Source: Bermanella sp044597725 (GTDB taxonomy: Bacteria; Pseudomonadota; Gammaproteobacteria; Pseudomonadales; Oceanobacteraceae). Taken from it: 64,000 bases of DNA. Below the pieces are notes generated by a model, which saw only the letters and a program-made list of their open reading frames with translations, was not told the origin of the DNA and did no database searches. Numbering within the stretch: the first letter of the stretch is position 1; the number at the start of each line of letters is the position of its first letter. Positions 25,964 to 34,321 of this stretch are shown here, one piece after another. Position numbers and translations under genes: made by a program. The DNA lies in contig NZ_CP139003.1 of the NCBI RefSeq assembly GCF_044597725.1, positions 868,001 through 932,000 of the forward strand. Direction: 5' to 3'.

Positions 25964-26872
25964 ATGGCGTCTAAACTACCAGCTATACACTGGTTACAAG
26001 CATTTGAAGCATCAGCCCGATACTTGAGTTTTAAAGAAGCAGCTGATGAGTTGCATTTGACGTCTTCTGCGGTAAGTCAAAAAATAAAGCAATTAGAAGA
26101 GTTTTTAAACGTTAGCCTTTTTACTCGAATGACACGTTCCCTAGCCCTTACAGCGGAAGGTCAGGATTATCAACTGATTGCAAAAAATATTCTTAACTAT
26201 TACCAACAACAACAGCGCGAATTCTTGCGCCGTCATAGTCGCAGAGACATTCGCATATCTATGATTCCATTTATCGCTAATGACATTGTATTGCCCGCTC
26301 TTCCTGAGTATCAAGTTAACAACCCTGATTCTGAATTAAAAATAGAAGCGTCAACATCACTGGTTAATTTTTATGAAGATGACGTAGATGCGGCCATTCG
26401 CTTCGGTATGGGGAATTGGGCGGGGCTGGTAGCAACGCCATTGTGTAAGTCAAAAATCATTCTGGTTGCAAATCCAAAAATTTTGCGCGATAAGCCTATT
26501 AATGACCTCAATGATATTCGCCATCACTCTCTTATTAGTATGAGGGGCGTTGAAAACGCATGGGATACGGTCGCCGCACGCTTTTCCCTCGACTTTATAC
26601 ATAGTTGTCGAACCTTAGAGGTTGATAGCTACCTCGGATCCATGGTTGCTTGTCACCAAGGTCTTGGCTTGGCCATGGGGGTTAAACCACTTATTCAACC
26701 TTGGTTAGATGATGGTAGATTAGTTGAGTTATTGGATATAGAAATCGAGATACCACAAACTTACTTTTTTGTGCGACGTATACAAGATAGAAATGATATG
26801 AAGCTACAGCAGCTTTTTGTATGGTTAAAGGGACTTTTTTTAGAGCGTGAAAAAAATACTCAGACCGTATAG
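25964..26872 (+). CDS. LysR-family transcriptional regulator (GcvA-like)
   Basis: 302 residues from the ATG at 25964, which sits 8 bp after AAGGA; an ATG two codons earlier is too close to that site. The N-terminal winged helix reads LPAIHWLQAFEASARYLSF with helix-turn-helix LHLTSSAVSQKIKQLEEFL (about residues 28-46), like GcvA/AmpR-type members. The substrate-binding domain follows. It lies between two minus-strand operons, divergent from the MMPL exporter and convergent with the lipid-enzyme set, so it may control one or both; the 200-bp divergent gap is the obvious place for its operator. The ligand is unknown. Confidence 0.9.
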   Translation: MASKLPAIHWLQAFEASARYLSFKEAADELHLTSSAVSQKIKQLEEFLNVSLFTRMTRSLALTAEGQDYQLIAKNILNYYQQQQREFLRRHSRRDIRISMIPFIANDIVLPALPEYQVNNPDSELKIEASTSLVNFYEDDVDAAIRFGMGNWAGLVATPLCKSKIILVANPKILRDKPINDLNDIRHHSLISMRGVENAWDTVAARFSLDFIHSCRTLEVDSYLGSMVACHQGLGLAMGVKPLIQPWLDDGRLVELLDIEIEIPQTYFFVRRIQDRNDMKLQQLFVWLKGLFLEREKNTQTV

Positions 26873-26879
26873 GTCTGAG
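26851..26879 (-). terminator. Terminator at the end of the lipid-enzyme operon
   Basis: CTCAGACC (26859-26866) pairs with GGTCTGAG (26872-26879) over GTATA. On the minus strand the stem is followed by TATTTTTT (A-run 26851-26856). It lies 12 bp past the hydrolase stop and overlaps the LysR stop codon on the other strand. Confidence 0.8.
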
Positions 26880-26890
26880 CCTTAAAGGTT

Positions 26891-27940
26891 CTATGCTGTG
26901 CTGGCAACTCTGGTTTCTATATTTAAATCATTTAGCCATGTTACAACCTGTGGCATTAGTGTATCAAACTGATCAATTGCAAGATGCCCTGCATTTTTAA
27001 GTAGCTGGACTTGTAAGAGTTTTGGATTAATTTCGTGCTTGAGAATCTCTATTTCCCTATCTGATACCGTTTTGTCATTTTGACCATTGATATACAAAAC
27101 TGGACAGCTTATCTGACTGAGAACGTTTTTATTCTTAAGCGATAGCTTGTCAATAAAACGTTTAACAGGTTGTTTATGATGCAAAGCTTGGGCAATCATG
27201 GTTTTTAAAAAACGTATCTCAGAGTAGTGAAATAGAATACGTTTTAACCGAGGTTTAAAACTGTAATGAACGGGACCACCTTGGTTTATAATCGCCTTTA
27301 CACGGCTATCCTTGCCAAGTTTTAGCGCCCAATAACCACCAAACCCTAAACCCCAGATAATAAAGTTCGTTTGGGAACCAAACCGTTTTTGTATGTGGTT
27401 CATCAAGGTAATGAAAACATCATCCGCATGTTCGGTCATGGCCAGTGGGTTTTCTCCCATTCCTGGGAAGTCGATACCTACGATATCGTAGCCAGTATTG
27501 AGTAAACTCACTTCGTCCCAGTAGCGTACTTCTTTAAAGGAGTCGAGACCGCGAATGAATATTATAGTGGGTTTTGTGCTAGTAGAGTTCGCTTTTCGAT
27601 AATAATAAGGAACAACATGGTTTTCTACTTTAAACGTATCATAGTGGGCGCTGGCGCCTTCTAGTTCACACAGTGCTTTATAACTTCGTTTTAAAGAAAT
27701 AAACGCAGATTCGCGTTTGGCATCACTAATTCTTGGGTAGCAGGCAAGGGCTAAAAACCCTACTTTGATTGTTAATCCTTGTACCGTATTGCTTGCTTGC
27801 TCATCCGCCAGTCGTACCCAGGTTTCTACCCATTGAGGATGAGTATAGCTTTTAAGTGTATGTGCCGCCCTGCGAACTTGATAAGGTTGTTGTGTCATCG
27901 CATCGGCGCGAATAAAAAAATCATCAGGCAAGGTTTGCAT
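26891..27940 (-). CDS. Alpha/beta-hydrolase-fold protein lacking the nucleophile Ser
   Basis: 349 residues. The C-terminal two thirds have an alpha/beta-hydrolase pattern: IIFIRGLDSF (oxyanion-hole region, about residue 127), VGIDFPGMGENP, then the nucleophile elbow, an acid segment GQNDKTVSD (Asp about 289) and a histidine segment NAGHLAID (His about 319). The elbow reads WGLGFGG, so the position that should be Ser, Cys or Asp is Gly199. This resembles FrsA/YafA-like proteins, some of which also lack an ordinary elbow. It may be non-hydrolytic or act in an unusual way. The gene starts at the last base of the GNAT stop codon (TAATG) and is last in the AOS/AMP-ligase operon. Confidence 0.75.
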   Translation of the reverse strand: MQTLPDDFFIRADAMTQQPYQVRRAAHTLKSYTHPQWVETWVRLADEQASNTVQGLTIKVGFLALACYPRISDAKRESAFISLKRSYKALCELEGASAHYDTFKVENHVVPYYYRKANSTSTKPTIIFIRGLDSFKEVRYWDEVSLLNTGYDIVGIDFPGMGENPLAMTEHADDVFITLMNHIQKRFGSQTNFIIWGLGFGGYWALKLGKDSRVKAIINQGGPVHYSFKPRLKRILFHYSEIRFLKTMIAQALHHKQPVKRFIDKLSLKNKNVLSQISCPVLYINGQNDKTVSDREIEILKHEINPKLLQVQLLKNAGHLAIDQFDTLMPQVVTWLNDLNIETRVASTA

Positions 27941-29094
27941 TAACTGGCCTCCTGTAAAGGGCTCTCTTTGGCTTTATCCATGGAAATAGAAAAAATGGAG
28001 AATTCTTTCGAAAGTTGAGCGCCTAAACGTCGTGCTTGTTTAATCGAGGCTGTATTGTCTTCGAGTATCCATGAGCGTTCTATAAACGGGCAGTTATGTT
28101 TTAACGCAGATTTCAATAACGCGTAATTGAGTAAAGAAGATAACTTCTTTCCCTTGTGGTTATTATCCACTCCAATGATAGCGGTTTTTAAACCACTGGA
28201 TATGCGACGTATTTTATAGCGATACAAAAACTTTAGTATATTTGTAAATGATTGCTTACCTTTCCAGTGAACCAAGTCTTGATTGTAATTTGGAAAGGTA
28301 AAAATATAGCCTGCAAGTTGACCGTCTTTTGTTACAACATAGCAGAAACGACGATCTAAATAGATCGCCATATTTTTTACGACATGCTTTAACTCGTCTT
28401 CATTGAAGGGCGTATGAGCGAAATTACCTTTCCAATGGCCATTATAATGCTGTAAGCATGTCTCAATTTCGCGTTTTTTGATGGGTCTTACTTCATAGCC
28501 TTGTTGGATTAGAAATTGAGCCTGCTTTTCAATCTCAATTGGAATAGAAAAATCAGGTCTTAATTTAATACTGTATGCATTCAGTTTTTTAAGGCGATGA
28601 AATCCTATTGAATTCAAATAGTGCTGATAATAATCAGGTTGCTTTGGCATTAAAAATGTATGAGGTTCATCATAGCCATAGGTTTGAATACCCACTTGAT
28701 AGTTTAGAGAAAACCGTACATCACACCAGATTTCGTTACACCCATTAAGATCTAGGCATTCATAACATGCTTGCATTAACAGTGCTAATACTTGTGTATC
28801 TTCTATAAACTCAAGGTAGCCTATTTGCCCAATATTTGTTTGGATCTCTTGATTAAGAGTTGGGTTGACAATACATGCAGCCCTAGCCACTGGCTCACTA
28901 TTTTTATAAACCACAAAAAGCGTAAGTGAGCACTGTTTGGCAATTGGATTTTTTTCTGGATCAAGTTCGTGTTGTATTTGATCAGAAATTTCCAGTACCA
29001 TATCCTCATCATTTTCGTAAACGCGTTTTTGCACCGCAATAAAATCTTCCATCTGTTGACGGGTTTTAACTTCGGTATATTCCAGTATCGACAT
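27940..29094 (-). CDS. GNAT-like N-acyltransferase (tandem-domain form)
   Basis: 384 residues. The length and internal symmetry suggest two GNAT-type folds. The N-terminal part has TLFVVYKNSEPVARAACIVNP (about residues 58-78), and the C-terminal part has CYVVTKDGQLAGYIFTFPNY and a cofactor-region-like segment AIIGVDNNHKGKKLSSLLNYALL (about residues 309-331). Such proteins transfer acyl groups from CoA or ACP to an amine. In an operon with an alpha-oxoamine synthase and an acyl-CoA ligase, the plausible job is N-acylation of the amino-ketone or its reduced form, comparable to the GNAT-type ceramide synthase described in Caulobacter. I see no direct evidence of orthology. Confidence 0.7.
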   Translation of the reverse strand: MSILEYTEVKTRQQMEDFIAVQKRVYENDEDMVLEISDQIQHELDPEKNPIAKQCSLTLFVVYKNSEPVARAACIVNPTLNQEIQTNIGQIGYLEFIEDTQVLALLMQACYECLDLNGCNEIWCDVRFSLNYQVGIQTYGYDEPHTFLMPKQPDYYQHYLNSIGFHRLKKLNAYSIKLRPDFSIPIEIEKQAQFLIQQGYEVRPIKKREIETCLQHYNGHWKGNFAHTPFNEDELKHVVKNMAIYLDRRFCYVVTKDGQLAGYIFTFPNYNQDLVHWKGKQSFTNILKFLYRYKIRRISSGLKTAIIGVDNNHKGKKLSSLLNYALLKSALKHNCPFIERSWILEDNTASIKQARRLGAQLSKEFSIFSISMDKAKESPLQEAS

Positions 29095-29105
29095 AGGTCT
29101 CTCTC

Positions 29106-29801
29106 CTATTGATATTGTTTGATAAACTGAAGTGGATTTCCGCCATAGATGGTATTGGATTCAATCACCTTGTCTTTCGGTACAATGGCCCCGGCACCAA
29201 TAATGACATTATCGCCAATAATAGCCCCTGGTAGAATCTGGCAGTATTGCCCTATGGTCACATTCTTACCTATTTTTACCTTCTTACAGGTGAAGTTTTT
29301 ACCTTCTGTTGTATGTGGAACGATTATGGCGTTTTCTCCCACTCGGCTATTGTCGCCAATCTCCAATAAATGTGGTTCATAAATAAACGAACTATTAAAA
29401 AACACATTGTTGCCGATTTTTGCTCCCATTATGCGATAAAATAAATTCATTAACGGTGTGGTTCTAAATACAGGTAAGAATACGGTATTTAAAAAATTCA
29501 TTAGCAGGTATTGCACTGCCCATACCGCCATTTTACTACCGTATATACTGCTCTTTCCCTCTGTTATTGGGCTTATAAGGGCTAACAGGCGAATAAAAAT
29601 AGCCGCAACAAAGGGTATTAGAGTATAGGTAATGATAAGGGCAAAACTGGCGATCATTAAATTACTGAAGGCATATTGGTTTTGCCATAGAAGCTCAATT
29701 AAATAATATCCTGGTAATGCCGACACACCAATAAGTGCAGCAATTAAACTGAATAAAATAATAAAGCCAACAAAATATAGCGCTTTAAATAATGCGAACA
29801 T
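29106..29801 (-). CDS. Membrane-anchored hexapeptide-repeat (left-handed beta-helix) acyltransferase
   Basis: 231 residues. The first 90 residues hold two or three membrane helices (FVGFIILFSLIAALIGVSAL and LMIASFALIITYTLIPFVAA). From about residue 125 there are hexapeptide repeats of the [LIV]-G-x4 type, such as IGDNSRVGENAIIV, IGKNVTIGQYCQILPGAIIG and DNVIIGAGAIVPKD, forming a left-handed beta helix that usually binds an acyl-CoA/ACP donor. This arrangement is seen in transferases that acetylate or acylate membrane lipids and in NRPS-associated proteins. The start follows the AMP-ligase stop by 9 bp. Donor and acceptor are unknown. Confidence 0.8.
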   Translation of the reverse strand: MFALFKALYFVGFIILFSLIAALIGVSALPGYYLIELLWQNQYAFSNLMIASFALIITYTLIPFVAAIFIRLLALISPITEGKSSIYGSKMAVWAVQYLLMNFLNTVFLPVFRTTPLMNLFYRIMGAKIGNNVFFNSSFIYEPHLLEIGDNSRVGENAIIVPHTTEGKNFTCKKVKIGKNVTIGQYCQILPGAIIGDNVIIGAGAIVPKDKVIESNTIYGGNPLQFIKQYQ

Positions 29802-29810
29802 GGTGATTCC

Positions 29811-31547
29811 TTAGTTATTAACAAGTTGTATTGGTTGTTTTTGTAAAACAGTATCTGGGGTTTTTGAATAGAGTCTTTCTATATCCGCATAAAAAGCGGA
29901 CTCGATAGCCTTTCTGCGTTTTTTGAAGGTTGCCGTAAGTAAGTTGTTATCAACATTAAACTCAGGAACAAGCGCATACGCTTTTATCTGCTCGTGGCGG
30001 GCAAGACTGGCGTTAATCTTTTCAATTTCAATATCAAGTAGTGCCTTTATATCGTCATCGTTATCTACGCTTCCCTGCACAATTAGTGCGGTTAAATATG
30101 GACGATTATCTCCAATCACAACAATATCCTCGATATAAGGACTCAACAGAAATTGGTCTTCTATCCAGCTGGGAGCTATGTTCTTGCCATAACTGGTGAC
30201 TAGAATATCTTTTAGTCGATCAACTATGGTTATTTGTCCTTGTTCGTTCACTTCTGCTTGATCGCCGGTTTCTAGCCATTGCGGAATTGATTCGATGTCT
30301 TTGCCATTAAAGTATCCCAGAGCATTGGATGGACTGTTGATTAATAGCTCGCCTTGTTCTGATACTTTAATACTCACATTTTTAGTTGGCTTTCCTATGG
30401 TGCCAATTGCATATTGTTGTGGATGATTAAATACACCTAGGCCTCCCGATTCCGTTAGAGCATAACCTTCGTAGACAGGTAGACCAATACTCTGAAAGAA
30501 CATGGCACTTTGCGGATTTAAATGACCGCCTCCGGCGCCAATAAACCGTAAACTGTTACCAAAAATTCCACGTAACTTGTGTAGAACCAACTTGTCGGCT
30601 AATGGGTATAAAGCCCTATCAAGCCAAGTAACTTGATTACCATTACGACGCTTCCCAACGGCAATACTGCTATTAAAGAGTAAACGTTTAGTGAAGCTGG
30701 CAGATTCAACACGTCCATTAATAGTACTGATGATTTTATCTAATATGCGAGGCACAACCAGTAAGGTTGTAGGGTTGTGTTTAGGCATGGCACTGGCCAG
30801 TTGATCTGGACTGTCTAGATAAACATGTTTTTGCCCCCAAATAATGCTGGCGTAAAACATAACACGAGCAAACACATGGCTCATGGGTAAATACAGAAGC
30901 GTACTATCATTAGAATTAATGGGATAATAATCATGGTAGGTGAGGGCGGTGTGGAATAGGTTCTTTTGAGAAAGTGCCACTGCTTTTTGTGAACCACTTG
31001 TGCCTGATGTAAAAATATAAGAACAAACTAGGTCTTCATCTATAGCTTCTATTTTCGACTCTAATATATTTAGGTGTTTTTGTTTAAGCGGTGTTTTAAT
31101 AATATGAGTTAGATGATAAATCGGTGCCGAATCTGTATGGCGTGAATCCATGATAATAACGGGTTTTTCCCATCCCCAGTCCGAGTCGATGTCTTGTAAG
31201 CGCTTGAGCTGTTGATAATCCTCGATAATCATTAGCTTTGGCTGAGTAATGTCTAAGCCTCTTTTTATATTTTGCACGCTATCATTGGCATAAAAACCAA
31301 CAGTTATGCCTGATAATACTTGAACCGCACAATCTGCCACATTCCATTCATAACGAGTTCGCCCCATGATACCAATGACAGATTGTTCGCTCATTCCTAT
31401 AGAAGACAAAAAATGAGCAAGTTTTAAGTAATCTTGTTTGAAATCAGCGTAGGACCTATAAATCATTTCACTATTTTGTTGGTAACAACAAAACTCTAGG
31501 GAGCGATTTGGGTCAATGGCAGAATGCAGTGCTTTAAAAGAATACAT
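29811..31547 (-). CDS. AMP-dependent acyl-CoA/acyl-ACP synthetase
   Basis: 578 residues, normal for a fatty-acid adenylating enzyme. Motifs: P-loop-like YIFTSGTSGSQKAVALS (about residue 184), YLPMSHVFARVMFY, VYEGYALTESGGLGVF (A5), LETGDQAEVNEQGQITIVDR (A7/A8) and the C-terminal YGKNIAPSWIED. The layout resembles FadD15/FAA-type long-chain enzymes. It adenylates a fatty acid and loads it onto CoA or an ACP, probably to feed the neighbouring alpha-oxoamine synthase or the acyltransferases. The gene is 50 bp downstream of the oxoamine synthase and 9 bp before the hexapeptide acyltransferase. Confidence 0.88.
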   Translation of the reverse strand: MYSFKALHSAIDPNRSLEFCCYQQNSEMIYRSYADFKQDYLKLAHFLSSIGMSEQSVIGIMGRTRYEWNVADCAVQVLSGITVGFYANDSVQNIKRGLDITQPKLMIIEDYQQLKRLQDIDSDWGWEKPVIIMDSRHTDSAPIYHLTHIIKTPLKQKHLNILESKIEAIDEDLVCSYIFTSGTSGSQKAVALSQKNLFHTALTYHDYYPINSNDSTLLYLPMSHVFARVMFYASIIWGQKHVYLDSPDQLASAMPKHNPTTLLVVPRILDKIISTINGRVESASFTKRLLFNSSIAVGKRRNGNQVTWLDRALYPLADKLVLHKLRGIFGNSLRFIGAGGGHLNPQSAMFFQSIGLPVYEGYALTESGGLGVFNHPQQYAIGTIGKPTKNVSIKVSEQGELLINSPSNALGYFNGKDIESIPQWLETGDQAEVNEQGQITIVDRLKDILVTSYGKNIAPSWIEDQFLLSPYIEDIVVIGDNRPYLTALIVQGSVDNDDDIKALLDIEIEKINASLARHEQIKAYALVPEFNVDNNLLTATFKKRRKAIESAFYADIERLYSKTPDTVLQKQPIQLVNN

Positions 31548-31597
31548 AGTGATACCTCTTTAATTTACGCTGGCCCTCATGGGGCCAGCTAGCAACA

Positions 31598-32854
31598 TTA
31601 GAATTGATAGGTTTCTTTCATTTCCGTGAGCGTATCCAATGCTTTATTGAGGTGTTCTCTTGTATGCTCTGATGTATAACTGGTTCGCAATAAAGCCTGA
31701 TTTTTACCCACAGCTGGGTAAATAACGGCATTTACGTACAGACCTTTGGCTAGTAGTTCTCTCCACAATGTTAATGCCTTGATATCTTCGCCAACAATAA
31801 TGGGGATAATAGGTGTTGTTGATGGGCCAATATGAAACCCGCGTTCAATAAGTTGCTCGCGCATGTAATCGGCATTGTCATTGAGGCGTGTTACCCGCTC
31901 GGGTTCTTGTTGCAAAATACGCAGCGAAGTTAACGCTGCGGCAACAGACGCAGGCGGTAAACTAGCAGAGAATAAAACCGAACGGCCAAAGTGCTTAATA
32001 CTTTCGATAACCGCTTTATCACCTGCAACAAAACCACCTATTGATGCAAGTGCTTTACTGAACGTACCTGCGATTAGGTCTACATCATTCTCAATATTAA
32101 AATGGTTCGCAGTACCTCTACCAGCTTCACCAATCACACCTACACCATGAGCGTCGTCAACCACCAAACGAGCACCATATTTTTTGGCCAAACGGTTAAC
32201 ATTTGGTAGGTCACATAGATCACCTTCCATGCTAAATACACCATCAACCATAATAATTTTGCCGCACTCTTGTGGGATGGACTGCAAAACATGTTCAAGG
32301 TCGTCCATGTCGTTATGCTTGTAATAAACGGTTTTTCCTTTAGCAAGGTCGGCACCATCGGTAATGCTTGCATGATTAAACTTGTCCAGTAATAAATAAT
32401 CATTCTTTCCTGCTAGCGCCGTGGTTATACCAATATTGGCTTGATAACCAGTGGTAAATACAAGCGCTGCTTCTTTATTTAAAAACTGGGCTAATTCTTT
32501 TTCCAGTTCTTCATGCAAAGCATGAGTACCATTTAATAGACGAGACCCTGTGAGGCTTGTTCCAAATTGATTGATAGCGTCAACTGCAGATTGTCGAACT
32601 CGCTTATCAATGGTTAAACCGAGGTAATTATTAGAGCCGAGCATGGTTACGGTTTTACCGTTTACAATAGCTTCCGGGCCTTCATTTTGATCAATAGTCT
32701 GATAATAAGCATAGCAATTTAGCTGCTTCATTAGAGCAATCGAGTCAAAGTCATATGCTTTTTGAAAAGGATCATTGCTGGTTTTTTCATTGATGAGTGA
32801 ATAGCGGTTGGCAAGTGATTCTTGCACACTTCGTTCAGTTACTAGCTCTTCCAT
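31598..32854 (-). CDS. PLP-dependent alpha-oxoamine synthase, serine-palmitoyltransferase-like
   Basis: 418 residues, preceded by GGAGG. It belongs to the family that condenses an acyl-CoA/ACP with an amino acid, releasing CO2. Seen are NNYLGLT, GSRLLNGTHALHEELE, the ring-stacking His in DKFNHASITDG (His161), the PLP contacts in VVDDAHGVGV and the Schiff-base lysine Lys267 in GTFSKALASIGGF, then RSVLFSASLPP. The FSKALASIGGF and FSASLPP wording is closer to bacterial serine palmitoyltransferases than to BioF (GTFGKALG) or Kbl. It heads the five-gene set of lipid-type enzymes. No bioABCD genes are near, which argues against biotin synthesis. An amino-ketone signal synthase (CqsA/LqsA type) remains an alternative. 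Confidence 0.82.
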   Translation of the reverse strand: MEELVTERSVQESLANRYSLINEKTSNDPFQKAYDFDSIALMKQLNCYAYYQTIDQNEGPEAIVNGKTVTMLGSNNYLGLTIDKRVRQSAVDAINQFGTSLTGSRLLNGTHALHEELEKELAQFLNKEAALVFTTGYQANIGITTALAGKNDYLLLDKFNHASITDGADLAKGKTVYYKHNDMDDLEHVLQSIPQECGKIIMVDGVFSMEGDLCDLPNVNRLAKKYGARLVVDDAHGVGVIGEAGRGTANHFNIENDVDLIAGTFSKALASIGGFVAGDKAVIESIKHFGRSVLFSASLPPASVAAALTSLRILQQEPERVTRLNDNADYMREQLIERGFHIGPSTTPIIPIIVGEDIKALTLWRELLAKGLYVNAVIYPAVGKNQALLRTSYTSEHTREHLNKALDTLTEMKETYQF

Positions 32855-33254
32855 GGTGCCTCCGATAATACTTTATAATGAGTTTTAATTTTTAGTAGCC
32901 TATGTAGACGGTGACCTCTTTGTAATTATTATTAGTGCGATTGTGCCGTCGACGGGGAGGGATGTTATCACTCAAGAAAACTTATGAGAGAACAAGTATT
33001 TTTAAGTTGGAGTTTAATTAATCTATCGCTGACTGGTACGAGTTTTAATGAAAAAAATAATAAGTATGTGTTATGGGCTAGGGAATACCGATATGTCATC
33101 AAGGTGAGAGGTTAATATTAATATTGGTAATACTTTAATATTAAACGAAGTTCTAAGTCATTGAATTAATAAAACTATTTCATTTTTTCTAAGTAGGTGA
33201 GTAAAAACACTAAAAAGGCGCTCCTTACCTAATATTGACCTAATCAGGAAAACT

Positions 33255-33470
33255 GCGTATAACAGCGGTGTTATTATTGTGGTAGCAAGCGAATACCATA
33301 TCAGGGAACATCGGTTAGAATCCGAGGCTGTACCCGCAACTGTAAGTGCTTAATGCATGAGCCAGATACCTGAAAATAACTAAGACACAGCAATGGCTGT
33401 GAGTACCCAGGCGGGAATACCTGGTGGTGGTGATCTCTTCTCAGTGTATAAGTGGCAACCCCGCCCCCGT
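33255..33470 (+). promoter_or_regulatory. Cobalamin (B12) riboswitch
   Basis: The conserved core is clear: GGGAACATCGGTTAGAATCC from 33303, then ACCCGCAACTGTAA (33332-33345) and GAGCCAGATACCTG (33359-33372). These are the hallmarks of the adenosylcobalamin-type aptamer. Upstream pairing (GCGGTGTTATTAT region) begins near 33255; the exact ends are estimated. Downstream, a hairpin CCAGG/CCTGG (33407-33411, 33420-33424) carries GGCGGG at 33410-33415, which can instead pair with CCCGCC at 33460-33465 just before the first gene. This is a plausible expression platform. It controls the B12 transport operon starting at 33491. The rest of the 32855-33254 gap is AT-rich with nothing I recognise. Confidence 0.93.
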
Positions 33471-33490
33471 CGATCTTGTGGATTTGAAGT

Positions 33491-34321
33491 ATGACGGTTG
33501 ATCATTCGGCACCCTTGTTACAAGTAGATGATTTATATTGGTCTGCCGCTAACACGCCAATTTTAGAAAATATTAGCTTTGCCATTGAGTCAGGACAATT
33601 TGTCGGCCTTATTGGACCTAATGGTGCTGGTAAATCATCCCTTATGCGTTGCTTATATGGTGTAAACCACTATCAACGAGGTTCCATAGCATTAAACGGG
33701 CAGCCACTATCGAACTACAGCGTTCGCCAGCAAGCGCAGCAAATATCTGTCATATTGCAAGAACATACTCCCCATCTAGGCTTATCTGTTTATCAGGTAG
33801 TGGAGCAAGGGCTTGCTCCTCATAAAAGCTTATTCGCTTGGAACTCAAAGTCTGACCTAAAACGCATACATGAAGCCATGGCCCATGTGGAAATTACCGA
33901 GCTAACGGAACAACCGTTTTCACAATTATCTGGCGGTGAAAAGCAACGTGTGATGCTCGCCCGAGCTATGGTGCAAGATACTCCATTACTATTGTTGGAT
34001 GAACCTACGAATCATCTCGATGTTCATTATCAAATTGATATGCTTTCTTTGGTTAAGCGTCTGGGTAAAACAGTTCTGGCATCCATTCATGATTTGAATT
34101 TAGCGGCATCCTTTTGTGATTACCTTTTAGTGATAGATAAAGGAAAAATTATTGCTCAAGGAAAGCCATACGAAATACTCACCGAGAATTTAATCTCATC
34201 TGTATTCAAGACTTGTGTCATGGTTGATTCATATCCATTAAATAATAACTCTGAGCATATCCGTATCACCTATGCATATCCGTCACACGATTCTGATCAG
34301 CATAGCGGTGAGCAAGCATGA
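33491..34321 (+). CDS. btuD: Cobalamin ABC transporter ATP-binding protein
   Basis: 276 residues. Walker A GPNGAGKSS (about residues 42-50), Q-loop SVILQEH, signature LSGGEKQRVMLARAM, Walker B LLLLDEPTNHLD and switch His in ASIHDLNLA are all intact. It belongs to the FecE/BtuD class. The B12 riboswitch immediately upstream and btuC/btuF-type partners downstream indicate vitamin B12 rather than iron chelates as the cargo. It overlaps the permease gene by 4 bp (ATGA). The ribosome site before 33491 is weak (GAAGT close to ATG), consistent with riboswitch control at translation. Confidence 0.9.
   Translation: MTVDHSAPLLQVDDLYWSAANTPILENISFAIESGQFVGLIGPNGAGKSSLMRCLYGVNHYQRGSIALNGQPLSNYSVRQQAQQISVILQEHTPHLGLSVYQVVEQGLAPHKSLFAWNSKSDLKRIHEAMAHVEITELTEQPFSQLSGGEKQRVMLARAMVQDTPLLLLDEPTNHLDVHYQIDMLSLVKRLGKTVLASIHDLNLAASFCDYLLVIDKGKIIAQGKPYEILTENLISSVFKTCVMVDSYPLNNNSEHIRITYAYPSHDSDQHSGEQA

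Noticed and set aside
31598..32854. BioF (biotin synthesis) assignment for the oxoamine synthase
   Set aside because: The PLP-lysine context is GTFSKALAS rather than GTFGKALG, and no other bio genes are nearby.
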